64,000 nucleotides of DNA from an uncultured Bacteroidales bacterium (GCA_946185745.1 CAMHKQ010000001.1:1-64000), one strand, 5' to 3'; shown: positions 52,807 through 61,390, numbered from the stretch's first letter. The notes: a model not told the origin generated them from the sequence alone. Made by a program: numbers and translations.

Positions 52807-53109
52807 ATGGATAAAAAATATACGCCACATCCGGTTCAGCTCGATGACGTAGAACTAACTCCGGAACTGGAGCAGCTCCGGGAAGCGATTGCGGAGAACG
52901 CCCACGAGGTATGGGCGGCGGGCAGGATCAGTGAAGGCTGGAAATATGGCCCAAGGCGCGATGACGAACTTAAGACGCATCCGGATCTGGTGCCTTATGC
53001 GGAGCTCCCGGAATCCGAAAAACGATACGACCGTAACACGGCTATGAATTCGATAAAACTGGTCATGAAATTGGGCTTTGACCTTGTAAAACGGCAGGAG
53101 GCGGAATGA
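52807..53109 (+). CDS. Stand-alone RyR-domain protein
   Basis: 100 aa, almost entirely one ryanodine-receptor (RyR, Pfam RyR) domain: the first helix NAHEVWAAGRISEGWKYG (H33, E34, W36, G44, W45) and the second half HPDLVPYAELPESEKRYDR followed by a helix NSIKLVMKLGFDLV match the repeat seen in eukaryotic ryanodine receptors and in prokaryotic genomes. Cytoplasmic. Prokaryotic RyR domains have been proposed as ligand sensors in nucleotide-based signalling; the ligand here is unknown. ATG at 52807; the stop overlaps the TIR ATG (ATGA), so the two are translationally coupled. Confidence 0.9.
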   Translation: MDKKYTPHPVQLDDVELTPELEQLREAIAENAHEVWAAGRISEGWKYGPRRDDELKTHPDLVPYAELPESEKRYDRNTAMNSIKLVMKLGFDLVKRQEAE

Positions 53110-54107
53110 CAGACACTTACGATGTTTTTATCAGCTATTCCCGGAAAGATTCCGAGGTGGCCAACAAAATCTACAACGCCCTTTCCGGGGCCGGTATCAA
53201 CTGTTTCATAGACCTCGAAGGCATCTCCGGCGGGGCTGACTTTCCCAATGTCCTGGCAGATGCCATCATGGGGGCCAAGGTCCTGCTTTTCGTTGCCAGC
53301 AAGAATTCTTACGTGTCCGAGTTCACCCGGAAGGAGCTGACATTCGCCGTCAACAACAAGGGCAGCCATTTCCTGTTCCCGCTCATGATAGACGACACCC
53401 GTCTTCCCAGGGATCTGGAATTCCTTTTGAGCAACATCAACTGGAGGGCCGTTTCTCCGAGTTATCGCATTGAAGAGGAGATGGTGGCCGATATCAAGCA
53501 GAAACTGGCCGACCCGCATGCCGGAGAGACCCTGGAGCAGAAGGAAAGCCGGTCCGTGAAAACCATGATGACCATCGTTTTCGCCGCGCTGGGAATCGGC
53601 CTTGCGGTAATTGCCGGCATAGTCATCAGCCAGCAGACCAGGCAGAAAAAGGAGGCCCGGGCGGCCGTCCTTCGAAACGAAAAGGCGAACTCCGACAGCG
53701 AACTCTGCAAGAATCTCCTGAAAGAATCCTCGGTCTTTGTGGTCCGGGCCGATTCCCTGAGGGATATTTCCGACAAGTTTACCCTTTCCGAAGAGCTGTC
53801 CTGTCTGCGGCGGGCCGACACCCTCCTGAACAGAATCGATTCGCTGAAGAAATACTACCGCACCCAGCGGGAATACGACTATCTCTTTAACGGGATTACC
53901 ACCCAGACCGCCCGTCAGTCCGTCACCGGCCGCATCGACTCGATGTTCGCCGTATGGCGCAATACCGCGCTCGTCATGTACGAAGAATACAAGGTGTTCG
54001 AAGACGACCTGAGCCGCCAGGTAGCGTTGAACAATGTGGAACGGGCTCTCCTGATCAAGCCTGAAAACAAAGAACTGCTCGAAATAAAAAACAACCTTAA
54101 CCGATAA
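53106..54107 (+). CDS. TIR-domain membrane protein
   Basis: 333 aa. Residues 1-135 are a TIR domain: YDVFISYSRKDSEVANKIY (box 1), CFIDLEGISGGADF (box 2 region) and SEFTRKELTFAV with Glu77 at the position of the NADase catalytic Glu. A transmembrane helix lies at about 154-174, followed by a 160-residue helical, partly coiled-coil region with repeated Asp/Arg/Leu (ADTLLNRIDSLKKYYRT). The orientation would put TIR in the cytoplasm and the coiled coil outside. Enzymatic NAD cleavage is inferred, not shown. Sits between RyR and PEGA genes in a compact operon. Confidence 0.9.
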   Translation: MTDTYDVFISYSRKDSEVANKIYNALSGAGINCFIDLEGISGGADFPNVLADAIMGAKVLLFVASKNSYVSEFTRKELTFAVNNKGSHFLFPLMIDDTRLPRDLEFLLSNINWRAVSPSYRIEEEMVADIKQKLADPHAGETLEQKESRSVKTMMTIVFAALGIGLAVIAGIVISQQTRQKKEARAAVLRNEKANSDSELCKNLLKESSVFVVRADSLRDISDKFTLSEELSCLRRADTLLNRIDSLKKYYRTQREYDYLFNGITTQTARQSVTGRIDSMFAVWRNTALVMYEEYKVFEDDLSRQVALNNVERALLIKPENKELLEIKNNLNR

Positions 54108-54111
54108 TACC

Positions 54112-56460
54112 GTGAAAAAGACCATCTTCCTTCTTCTTCTGATGCTTCTGCCCGTTTGCGCGTTTGCACAGAATCCCGACTTTAATCTGAAATACCAGCA
54201 GGCTAAAAACCTGTACGAGAAAGGAAGTTACGAACAGGCCAAGACCGCTATCCGGAGCACGCTCAAGCTGCCTGGCCTGAGCCAGGAGCAGAAGAGCGAA
54301 GGCAACAGGCTGTCCGCACAGATCGACAACTCCATCGCCTATCGCGACCGCCTTAACCTCGGAACCGAGGAATTGCGTGTCGGATACCGTAACGGTGTGG
54401 ACAGCATCAGTGTCGATGCAGGCAAACTGAGTTCCGTAACGGTGTCGTCCTCACAGCCGTGGTGCAGGGTTGAAAGGAAGGACAACATGTTGTTCGTCAG
54501 TACGGATTTCAATCCGGACAAGTCGCCCCGCCAGGCTACTGTCACCGTGAAGATGGGCAAGGTGAAGACAAAGAAAATCGAAGTCTACCAGGCCCAGAGG
54601 GACGAAACCACCAAGCATATCATACTGTCGACCAATCCTCAGCGGGCGCACATCTCCGTGGACGGAGAGGCCCCGGTCACCGGAATGTTCGAACGGGATC
54701 TGGTCTCCGGTCCACACAGGTTCCGGATAGAGAAAAACGGCTTTTCGGTAAAGGATACGACCATCGTCGTGGAGGATGACCTCCGGAACGACCAGGTGGT
54801 CAACTATCACCTGAACCTCGAACCTATGTTCGCCAGGCTGGTGCTCAAAGTCGTTCCCGAAGAAGGTTTCTCATTCGACAGGAATCCGGTCAGTTACAGG
54901 CTGAACGGCGTCATGGTGGAATCTTCTCCAAGGGAGATTTTCTCCTATGACGACGACCGCGAAATCCAGCGTTACAGCCTGTATCAGGACGGTTCCATAC
55001 CCATCCCCTCCGGCCAGCTGGATATCGAGGTGTTCGCCCAGGATTATGAGACGAAACGCCTTCATTACGACAAGATAGTACCCGGAGAGGAAATCCCCGT
55101 AAACCTCACCCTGAAACCGGTTACCGGTTACCTGACTCTAATAGATTCCGGAAAAGCCAGGGATGCCGTAGCCTTCCTCGACGGAAAGGAAATCGGCATG
55201 GTGGGAGAGGTCTCCAACAAGCCGGTCATCATCGGGGAGCATGTACTCAATTTCCAGAAAGAAGGATACCTGTCCGAGGAAGAATCGTATGTCGTCCAGA
55301 TCAAACAGAACGAGAGCAGCCTCCTGAACGTGGCCATGCTCCGTTATGTCCCTTACATTTTCACGACGGCACCCGCCGATGCCCGCGTGATGGTGGACGG
55401 CACTTATATCGGCAATACTCCCACCAAACCTTATGTGCTGCGTGAGAAAGGCGGGGACAATTCCTTCGAGATCACGGTTTCGAAAGAAGGTTACCTGACC
55501 ATGAACCGGAGCATCAGTCCGGATTTCAATTCGAGGGAGACCGTCACGGAGGAATTCCGTATGCCCGAAACGAGTAAAGTGACTTTCGACGCCGACGGCA
55601 GCGACCTCAAGCTTTTTGTCAAGAACCGCAAGAACGGCGACACTACCTTCGTGCACGATGTCCTGCTGCCGGCGGAAATCGACCTCCCTGTAAGAAGCAA
55701 GCCGTATTACGTCGAACTGTACCGCCCCGGCTCGCGCAGCCAGGCGTACAGGGGGCATTTCAGATTCAACAATCACTCGATAGACAGGCATCATATCCAG
55801 TCTTTCTCCAAGGAGAATTTCCAGATTCTGAGCGGTAATTATTTCCTCTCCGGGATGCCGGAAGCGCAGATTGGCACAGGCAACAAGGTGTTCAAGAATA
55901 TGGGGACGCTGAATTTCATGAAATTCAAGCTTTTCCCGGGCCTTTCCACCTCGGTTGCCAAAGGCGGTCTCTTCATGGGGGCCGATCCGGAAGTGCCCAT
56001 TACCTACACCAAGGACAATTCCGGCACCGGCTCGGTGAAAACGGGTACATATAATTATCTGCCCGCCATCAGTTTCCTCTTCATCAACGAGGAATTCCGC
56101 ATAGGCGGCGCCATCTTCGATTATATGGACGTGAATGCGCTTGCAACCTACGCCTGGTATCCCGACTTCATCAAATCCATCTTCGGATTCTCACATGTGG
56201 TGGGGCATGATATCTTCATCGGCGCGGAACTGTCTTCCCGCATTCCGATTCTCAATGTAAGCATAAGGGCGGGTGTCCAGATGTATAAGGGCCTCACGGC
56301 CAACATCTTCGACTCCAGCCTGTCCAAGTCGACCGACCTGAGCAAGAGTTACATCATAATGCCGGTATCGGGAATACCTGAATCGATGTTCGTCATTTCC
56401 GCAAGCTTCTCGCTGGGCGGAAAAGACTCAAAGGGCAACAATATCCTCCGGGTATTCTAG
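54112..56460 (+). CDS. Secreted BACON/PEGA-repeat protein with C-terminal outer-membrane-like region
   Basis: 782 aa, GTG start four bases after the TIR stop. Signal peptide (1-19, ending AFAQ). A TPR-like pair (about 25-65), a BACON-type domain (about 80-165, with VTVSSSQPWCRVERKDNMLF), then at least three PEGA-type repeats (about 170-510; IFTTAPADARVMVDGTYIGN is a clear one) and a C-terminal 180-residue region with Gly/aromatic strands ending ASFSLGGK, resembling an outer-membrane barrel. Thus likely exposed in the periplasm and attached to the outer membrane. Could link the TIR protein's outer segment to the cell wall or surface. Ends with a stop shared with the convergent gene. Confidence 0.85.
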   Translation: MKKTIFLLLLMLLPVCAFAQNPDFNLKYQQAKNLYEKGSYEQAKTAIRSTLKLPGLSQEQKSEGNRLSAQIDNSIAYRDRLNLGTEELRVGYRNGVDSISVDAGKLSSVTVSSSQPWCRVERKDNMLFVSTDFNPDKSPRQATVTVKMGKVKTKKIEVYQAQRDETTKHIILSTNPQRAHISVDGEAPVTGMFERDLVSGPHRFRIEKNGFSVKDTTIVVEDDLRNDQVVNYHLNLEPMFARLVLKVVPEEGFSFDRNPVSYRLNGVMVESSPREIFSYDDDREIQRYSLYQDGSIPIPSGQLDIEVFAQDYETKRLHYDKIVPGEEIPVNLTLKPVTGYLTLIDSGKARDAVAFLDGKEIGMVGEVSNKPVIIGEHVLNFQKEGYLSEEESYVVQIKQNESSLLNVAMLRYVPYIFTTAPADARVMVDGTYIGNTPTKPYVLREKGGDNSFEITVSKEGYLTMNRSISPDFNSRETVTEEFRMPETSKVTFDADGSDLKLFVKNRKNGDTTFVHDVLLPAEIDLPVRSKPYYVELYRPGSRSQAYRGHFRFNNHSIDRHHIQSFSKENFQILSGNYFLSGMPEAQIGTGNKVFKNMGTLNFMKFKLFPGLSTSVAKGGLFMGADPEVPITYTKDNSGTGSVKTGTYNYLPAISFLFINEEFRIGGAIFDYMDVNALATYAWYPDFIKSIFGFSHVVGHDIFIGAELSSRIPILNVSIRAGVQMYKGLTANIFDSSLSKSTDLSKSYIIMPVSGIPESMFVISASFSLGGKDSKGNNILRVF

Positions 56461-57560
56461 CGTATTGCCCTGAGAATCAGCGGAATAGCCAGAACGAGGA
56501 AGCTGTCGTATTTCATGTTTCCGGGATCTATGCGACGAAGGTCCCGGAAAGAGCACAAGTCGATGTGAGCCGGTGAGGACGGGTCGTTTTTCAGGCGGGA
56601 GAGATAGGCCGACTTTTCCTGCCCGAAAAGGCTTTCGAACTCCGTCATTTCCCGTGCGTTCAGAGGGCGGTACCCGAGGATGAGTTTCTCGGTCAGCCAC
56701 CGGTTATGCTCACTTTGGGAGAGAGCGTCGTTGTTCTTTTCCCAAAGGGCCATTCTCTTCTTTTCGCTCAGCTTGTCGTAGCCGGAGCACTGCCTCCTGA
56801 CGGCCAGCTCCCGCGATTCGAAACAGTCGGAGCAGTGAATGTTGGACACGCCGCTCATGACGGCCGCCCGGTTCATTTCCCAGTCCTGGCCTATGAGCGG
56901 TAATAACTGCTTGTCCTGCAATACCTTGTACTGGAAGGTGTACAGGGCCTGGTTGTAGCGTCCGGGGCTGTAGGGACCTTCGTATTGAAGGTTGTCGACG
57001 GCCGCCCCAAGCTTGTACGTCCTGCCGGTGAAGACGGCTTTCCGGGTGTCGATCGAGAACAGCAAGGCAGGGTCTGACGAAGCTGCGAAAGCCCTTACTT
57101 CTTCTTCCGTTATGAGGATGCCGCATTCATCAACAGGCCGGCTCCTGACTATGTTCAATTCGATGTCGACGAAGGACTCTTCGTTCTTCACCGTGCCGGA
57201 TACGGAATACTTGCAATAGTCCGGAAGGTTGCCGAGATTCTCCTCTTTCTTCAGTTCCCCCATGATGACATCGGCTTCCTTTGCCGTAACCAGGCTTATG
57301 ACAGTGCGTTGGCTGTAATTGAGATAATGCGCGGAGAGTGCCAGCTGGCGCGTCACGGCCAGCATCAGGGGACTGTCTCCGTCCACTATGGCATGCAGGT
57401 GCCCGCTGAAATCGGGCGGGAAAGCCACGTCTTTCAGTTTATCAAGCACGAAGGCCCGTGCGATATACCAATTCTGGACGACTTCTTCCGGATAATGCTC
57501 CCCGTCGGCCCGGCGCCTCATATATTCGAAGGGGCGCTCCCTGAAACCTGTGTTTTTCAT
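56457..57560 (-). CDS. Rossmann-like/RyR-domain protein partnered with an MscS channel
   Basis: 367 aa, no signal or membrane segment. The N-terminal half has strands and a glycine-containing turn like a TrkA-N/Rossmann domain (HLHAIVDGDSPLMLAV around 54-69, RTVISLVTAKEADV around 85-98), though the GxGxxG is not intact. The C-terminal 90 residues carry a RyR-like domain: SEHNRWLTEKLILGYRPL (E284, H285, R287, W288, G296) and HIDLCSFRDL with LAIPLIL. A CSDC pair lies at 243-246. The ATG overlaps the TGA of the MscS gene. Probably a cytoplasmic sensor controlling that channel; an RCK-type analogy is my inference. Confidence 0.8.
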   Translation of the reverse strand: MKNTGFRERPFEYMRRRADGEHYPEEVVQNWYIARAFVLDKLKDVAFPPDFSGHLHAIVDGDSPLMLAVTRQLALSAHYLNYSQRTVISLVTAKEADVIMGELKKEENLGNLPDYCKYSVSGTVKNEESFVDIELNIVRSRPVDECGILITEEEVRAFAASSDPALLFSIDTRKAVFTGRTYKLGAAVDNLQYEGPYSPGRYNQALYTFQYKVLQDKQLLPLIGQDWEMNRAAVMSGVSNIHCSDCFESRELAVRRQCSGYDKLSEKKRMALWEKNNDALSQSEHNRWLTEKLILGYRPLNAREMTEFESLFGQEKSAYLSRLKNDPSSPAHIDLCSFRDLRRIDPGNMKYDSFLVLAIPLILRAIR

Positions 57561-58600
57561 GCTGCGTCAAAATCATAAGTCGAAGGACGCTGGTAGAGCT
57601 GCAGGCCGAACCAGGCCATCGAAGAGATGACATGCTCGATAATCAGAGATTGCTGCCATTCAAACGCCGACAGTTTGCTGTCGGTGATAAATGCGTAGAC
57701 TTCCAGCTCCAGGCCTATGTCTTTATGGTCTATCCACCGTACAAGAAGATGCGGATGCTGGCAGATGTGCGGGTGCTTCATGAGCCAGTGGTACAGATAC
57801 AGCCTGAAGAGATGGGCGTTGAGGGCACCTGCCTCGATTTCGTCCTCGGGGAGCAGGGCGGCGATGCCGTGCTCGCCTGACCTGAGGGCGGCCGCTTCCT
57901 CTTCGGTGATCGGACGTATCTGTTCCATATCCAGAGTGAAGGATTTGGTCATCCTGCGCCCGTAAGTCTTGCCCTCGTCCATGTTGTGGAGATTCATGAA
58001 ATGCTCGGACTGCAGGGCGTTGATGGGAATGGTGGAAGTGGTGGTGTCCCAGTTGTACAGGGTAACCGAGAGGAGCGACACCTTCGTGACCTCTCCGTCC
58101 ACGCCCAGACTCGGCACCTTTATCCAGTCTCCTATGTTCAGGAGATGATTCCTCCGGAAGCTGATGAACGCTGCGGCCCCCTTCACCCTGTCCTGGAAAA
58201 TCCAGCCGAGGGCGACACCGAGTATTCCGAAGGCCGTGGCCATCCTTCCGTTGATGTCGAATATCAGGACGAACCCGATAATCCAGAACCCCAGGGCGGC
58301 GAGGATGGCAATCTGACAGGCAGTGATGCCGTTCTCGTTTCTGTTGAGGCTGAAGATGTCGGTGAGCGTCCGGCACACTTTGATTGTGAGCCAGACGAGG
58401 AGGTTCAGCCCGATCAGGAGCAGGCAGGGCAGCCAGGAATCCGGCGACAGAATATAGGCAAGGCCTGCAGAAAGGGGCGTGAGCAGGAAAACGAATGCCA
58501 GGAAAGGTTTCGTGCGCCATTGGAAGAGGGCTCCCAGGATCTGCCGTCCTGTTTTGTCGGAGGAAATATTCTTCCTGTAAATATTATCAAGCAGACTCAT
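57557..58600 (-). CDS. Small MscS-family channel (YbdG-like)
   Basis: 347 aa. Transmembrane helices at about 32-51, 56-76 and 94-114, then the pore/TM3 segment ATAFGILGVALGWIFQDRVK (121-140) and beta domain NIGDWIKVPSLGVDGEV, followed by a 150-residue C-terminal cytoplasmic domain. The order and the RRNHLLNIGDW feature suit the YbdG/MscM-like branch of MscS. First gene of a two-gene minus-strand operon with the RyR-like protein; -7 box TACTTTTG at 58627-58620. Confidence 0.9.
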   Translation of the reverse strand: MSLLDNIYRKNISSDKTGRQILGALFQWRTKPFLAFVFLLTPLSAGLAYILSPDSWLPCLLLIGLNLLVWLTIKVCRTLTDIFSLNRNENGITACQIAILAALGFWIIGFVLIFDINGRMATAFGILGVALGWIFQDRVKGAAAFISFRRNHLLNIGDWIKVPSLGVDGEVTKVSLLSVTLYNWDTTTSTIPINALQSEHFMNLHNMDEGKTYGRRMTKSFTLDMEQIRPITEEEAAALRSGEHGIAALLPEDEIEAGALNAHLFRLYLYHWLMKHPHICQHPHLLVRWIDHKDIGLELEVYAFITDSKLSAFEWQQSLIIEHVISSMAWFGLQLYQRPSTYDFDAA

Positions 58601-58619
58601 TATGCGGCTGGTTATATCA

Positions 58620-58665
58620 CAAAAGTAAGAATATTTCCATTAGGTTCAAAAAATTGTTATTTTTG
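58620..58665. promoter_or_regulatory. Divergent promoters for the MscS-RyR operon and the DUF4091 gene
   Basis: Minus strand TACTTTTG (58627-58620) lies 19 bases before the MscS ATG. Plus strand TATTTTTG (58658-58665) ends four bases before the DUF4091 ATG, which implies a leaderless message. Both match TAnnTTTG. Confidence 0.6.
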
Positions 58666-58669
58666 TGTA

Positions 58670-60445
58670 ATGCGCAAATCGTTATTCATCATGGCGCTGC
58701 TGTGCATGCCGGCAGCTCTCTCCGCCCAGAACAAGACCCAGTGCGGCAACCCTACCGGGCAGGAGCGTTTCCCGCTCAGTGAATTCACCGAGCTTCCGCA
58801 GCTTGCCGGGCCATCTCCAGCCGAGTGGCAGTCCGTCAGGGGCACGCAGGTCTCCTGGGGGAGCACCGACGAACGGTATGCAAAGCATTCGGTGCCGCTT
58901 GCAAAGGCGAGCGGGGCCCTGACCCTGAACGCCTGGCGGGGAGAAAAGGTGTCCGCTCAGGCGGTGGTCTGGACTGCAGATGGCCTGGATGGCCTGAGCT
59001 TCGAGCTTGCGCCTCTCCGCGGGCCCGGAGGTGAAACGCTGGAAGCTGAAACCGGCTTCCTCCGCTATGTGATGACGGACGGCATTCCCGAAGGCGTGGA
59101 CAACGGCTGCGGCGAGCGCTACGACCACACCCAGTTCGACTCGTCTATGGTTGCTGACTGCATCGACCCGTTCCTGAAGGTCAAGGACCTTTCGCCTATG
59201 GAAACGGCGTCGGTTTGGGTAGGCGTGCGCCTGCCCCGGGATATCCCTGCCGGAAAGTACAAGGGCAAACTGGTCTTCAGGAGCGGCGATAGGCCGGTCG
59301 GAAGCCTCGACCTCACCGTGAAGGCTTCGGAAAGGGTGCTGCCCCCGCCGCGCGACTGGAGTTTTCACCTCGACCTCTGGCAGAATCCGTTCGCGGTAGC
59401 AAGATATTACCAGGTTCCGCTGTGGAGCGAAGAACACTTTGCGGCCATGCGCCCGATCATGGAAAGGCTGGCTGCGGCCGGGCAGAAAGTCATAACCGCC
59501 AGCATCATAGACAAGCCCTGGAACGGGCAGACGGAAGATCCGTTCAAGTCCATGATAAGCTGGATACGCCGCGCCGACGGCAGCTGGGAGTGGCGCTACG
59601 ACGTGTTCGACAAATGGGTGGAATTCATGATGTCCTGCGGTATCGACGCTCAGATCAACTGCTACACCATGGTGCCGTGGAGGCTCTCCTTCCGGTATTT
59701 CGACCAGCTCGAAGACGATTTCAAGGAAGTGGTGGCAGTCCCCGGTTCCGAGGCATTCGAAGCCCACTGGCTGCCGTTCCTGAAGGATTTCGCCGCACAC
59801 CTCAAGGCGAAAGGCTGGTTCTCCCGCTGCTGCATAGCCATGGACGAGCGCCCCATGGAAGACATGCTCCATGCCATAGAGGTGGTGCGCAGGGCCGATC
59901 CCGGTTTCAAGATTGCCATGGCCGGAGGGTACCATCCCGAAATCGAGCCTTACCTGTTCGACTACTGCATCGGCCTGGGTGATGAATTTCCGACAGATGT
60001 GCTGCAGCGGCGGAAAGCCGAAAGGAAAGTCACCACCTATTATACCTGCTGCCACGAGCCGCATCCCAATATCTTCACCTTCTCACCTCCCGCCGAAGGC
60101 GAATTCCACGGAGTGAACATGGCCGCGAGGGGAGTGGACGGGTATCTGCGCTGGACGGTGATAGGCTGGCCCCTGGAGCCGCTGCTCGACTCGCGTTTCC
60201 GCACTTGGCCGGCCGGTGACACCTATACCATTTATCCCGGAAACCGCACCAGCATCCGCTTCGAACGCGTCATGGAGGGGGTCCAGGATTACGAGAAGAT
60301 ACGCCTGCTGCGCGAGGAATACACCCGCACGGGCAACATGAGGGCCCTGTCCCGTCTCGAGGAATGTCTTGCGCCGCTCGGAGATCCCAAGATGGATCCT
60401 GCCGCCATGGCACCATCCTTGAAAAAGCTTAAATCGATGTTTTAA
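58670..60445 (+). CDS. Secreted DUF4091 protein, GH123-like
   Basis: 591 aa. Signal peptide about 1-20 (ending ALSAQ). An N-terminal beta-sandwich (about 75-230) is followed by an (alpha/beta)8-like region (about 235-480) and a DUF4091-type C-terminus with RWTVIGWPLEPL and TIYPGNRTSIRFERVMEGVQDYE. An adjacent Asp-Glu pair (D392-E393, in CCIAMDERPMED) corresponds in position to the catalytic pair of GH123 N-acetylgalactosaminidases. Likely periplasmic or surface glycosidase on host or microbial glycans; substrate is inference. ATG lies four bases after the -7 box; frame upstream is antisense to the channel gene. Confidence 0.88.
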   Translation: MRKSLFIMALLCMPAALSAQNKTQCGNPTGQERFPLSEFTELPQLAGPSPAEWQSVRGTQVSWGSTDERYAKHSVPLAKASGALTLNAWRGEKVSAQAVVWTADGLDGLSFELAPLRGPGGETLEAETGFLRYVMTDGIPEGVDNGCGERYDHTQFDSSMVADCIDPFLKVKDLSPMETASVWVGVRLPRDIPAGKYKGKLVFRSGDRPVGSLDLTVKASERVLPPPRDWSFHLDLWQNPFAVARYYQVPLWSEEHFAAMRPIMERLAAAGQKVITASIIDKPWNGQTEDPFKSMISWIRRADGSWEWRYDVFDKWVEFMMSCGIDAQINCYTMVPWRLSFRYFDQLEDDFKEVVAVPGSEAFEAHWLPFLKDFAAHLKAKGWFSRCCIAMDERPMEDMLHAIEVVRRADPGFKIAMAGGYHPEIEPYLFDYCIGLGDEFPTDVLQRRKAERKVTTYYTCCHEPHPNIFTFSPPAEGEFHGVNMAARGVDGYLRWTVIGWPLEPLLDSRFRTWPAGDTYTIYPGNRTSIRFERVMEGVQDYEKIRLLREEYTRTGNMRALSRLEECLAPLGDPKMDPAAMAPSLKKLKSMF

Positions 60446-60456
60446 ACGCAACTATC

Positions 60457-61032
60457 ATGAATACAGTTTCACTGCGCAGATTTGCGCCCGCATTTTTGGT
60501 TTCAATCCTCCTTCTCTCCTCCTGCGGCACACTCACCAAGGTCGAGACCGACACCATGCTCAAGAACAACGAGTGGAGGCAGATTCTCGCTAACGATCTC
60601 GAACTGAGGTCCACCCGTGGGGTGGAGTACGGCATCTTCCTCGAAGATTTCGTGCATGAAATCAACAGGAGGCCGGATTATGATGAGTGGTATGTTGGAT
60701 TCAGGTCCTACAAACGCACGCCCGAAGGCGCCCTGCTCGTGTTCTCGCTGCGCGACGGCTCCGAAATCCGTCTCGGATGCAATACCCTCAACAAGGTCGG
60801 GGAAACCGGCAGCCGAGGAACCAGATATACGGCCCTGTTCGAGATAAGGCCCGAGGAACTTGACAGGATCATCTACACCGGAATAACGCATATCCGGATT
60901 TCCGCGGGAACGGGATTGTCGTACGAAGAGTTCCGCGGCAACAGGCCGGCAAAGGTGCAGAAGTACTTCCTGAACGCCCGCAAGAACATCATTCGCCGCC
61001 GCGAGAACGGCCCGCATCCGAGGAGATACTAG
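60457..61032 (+). CDS. Predicted lipoprotein, function unknown
   Basis: 191 aa. Lipobox LSSC near residue 23. The mature protein has WRQILANDLEL, a DEWYVGFRSYKRTPEG segment and a basic C-terminal tail (NIIRRRENGPHPRRY). No family recognised. Eleven bases after the DUF4091 gene, probably the same transcript. Confidence 0.8.
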   Translation: MNTVSLRRFAPAFLVSILLLSSCGTLTKVETDTMLKNNEWRQILANDLELRSTRGVEYGIFLEDFVHEINRRPDYDEWYVGFRSYKRTPEGALLVFSLRDGSEIRLGCNTLNKVGETGSRGTRYTALFEIRPEELDRIIYTGITHIRISAGTGLSYEEFRGNRPAKVQKYFLNARKNIIRRRENGPHPRRY

Positions 61033-61067
61033 CAACCGCAGGTGTTGGCATTTGCGGAATTATTTGC

Positions 61068-61075
61068 TAAATTTG
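61068..61075 (+). promoter_or_regulatory. -7 box of the GlsB/YeaQ-like gene
   Basis: TAAATTTG, matching TAnnTTTG, 29 bases before the ATG at 61105; GTTG at 61044-61047 is a possible -33 element at 20 bases. Confidence 0.55.
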
Positions 61076-61104
61076 TTGTCAACGACCAACTAACAATTCA
61101 CATT

Positions 61105-61374
61105 ATGGACATTGTGAACATTCTTCTTACCCTGCTCTTCGGAGCCATCGCAGGCTGGCTTGCCGGCTTCTTTGTAATCAAAGACAAGGGCGGCCTCATC
61201 TGGAACATCATCATCGGCCTTCTCGGCGGTCTGGTAGGCGGCTGGCTGCTTGGCCTCATCGGAGCCGGCGGCTCCTTCTGGTCCGAATGGTACGGCCAGA
61301 TTCTCAGCGCCCTCATCGGAGCCGTAGTGCTTCTGTGGGTCTGGAACCTTATCAAGAAAGCATTCAAGAAGTAA
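61105..61374 (+). CDS. GlsB/YeaQ/YmgE (transglycosylase-associated) family membrane protein
   Basis: 89 aa with three Gly-rich transmembrane segments: FGAIAGWLAGFF, NIIIGLLGGLVGGWLLGLIG and SALIGAVVLLWVWNLI. These are the repeated features of the transglycosylase-associated protein family, stress-related small inner-membrane proteins. Own promoter upstream and intrinsic terminator downstream make it monocistronic. Confidence 0.9.
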   Translation: MDIVNILLTLLFGAIAGWLAGFFVIKDKGGLIWNIIIGLLGGLVGGWLLGLIGAGGSFWSEWYGQILSALIGAVVLLWVWNLIKKAFKK

Positions 61375-61390
61375 AGCAACATCCTGGAAC

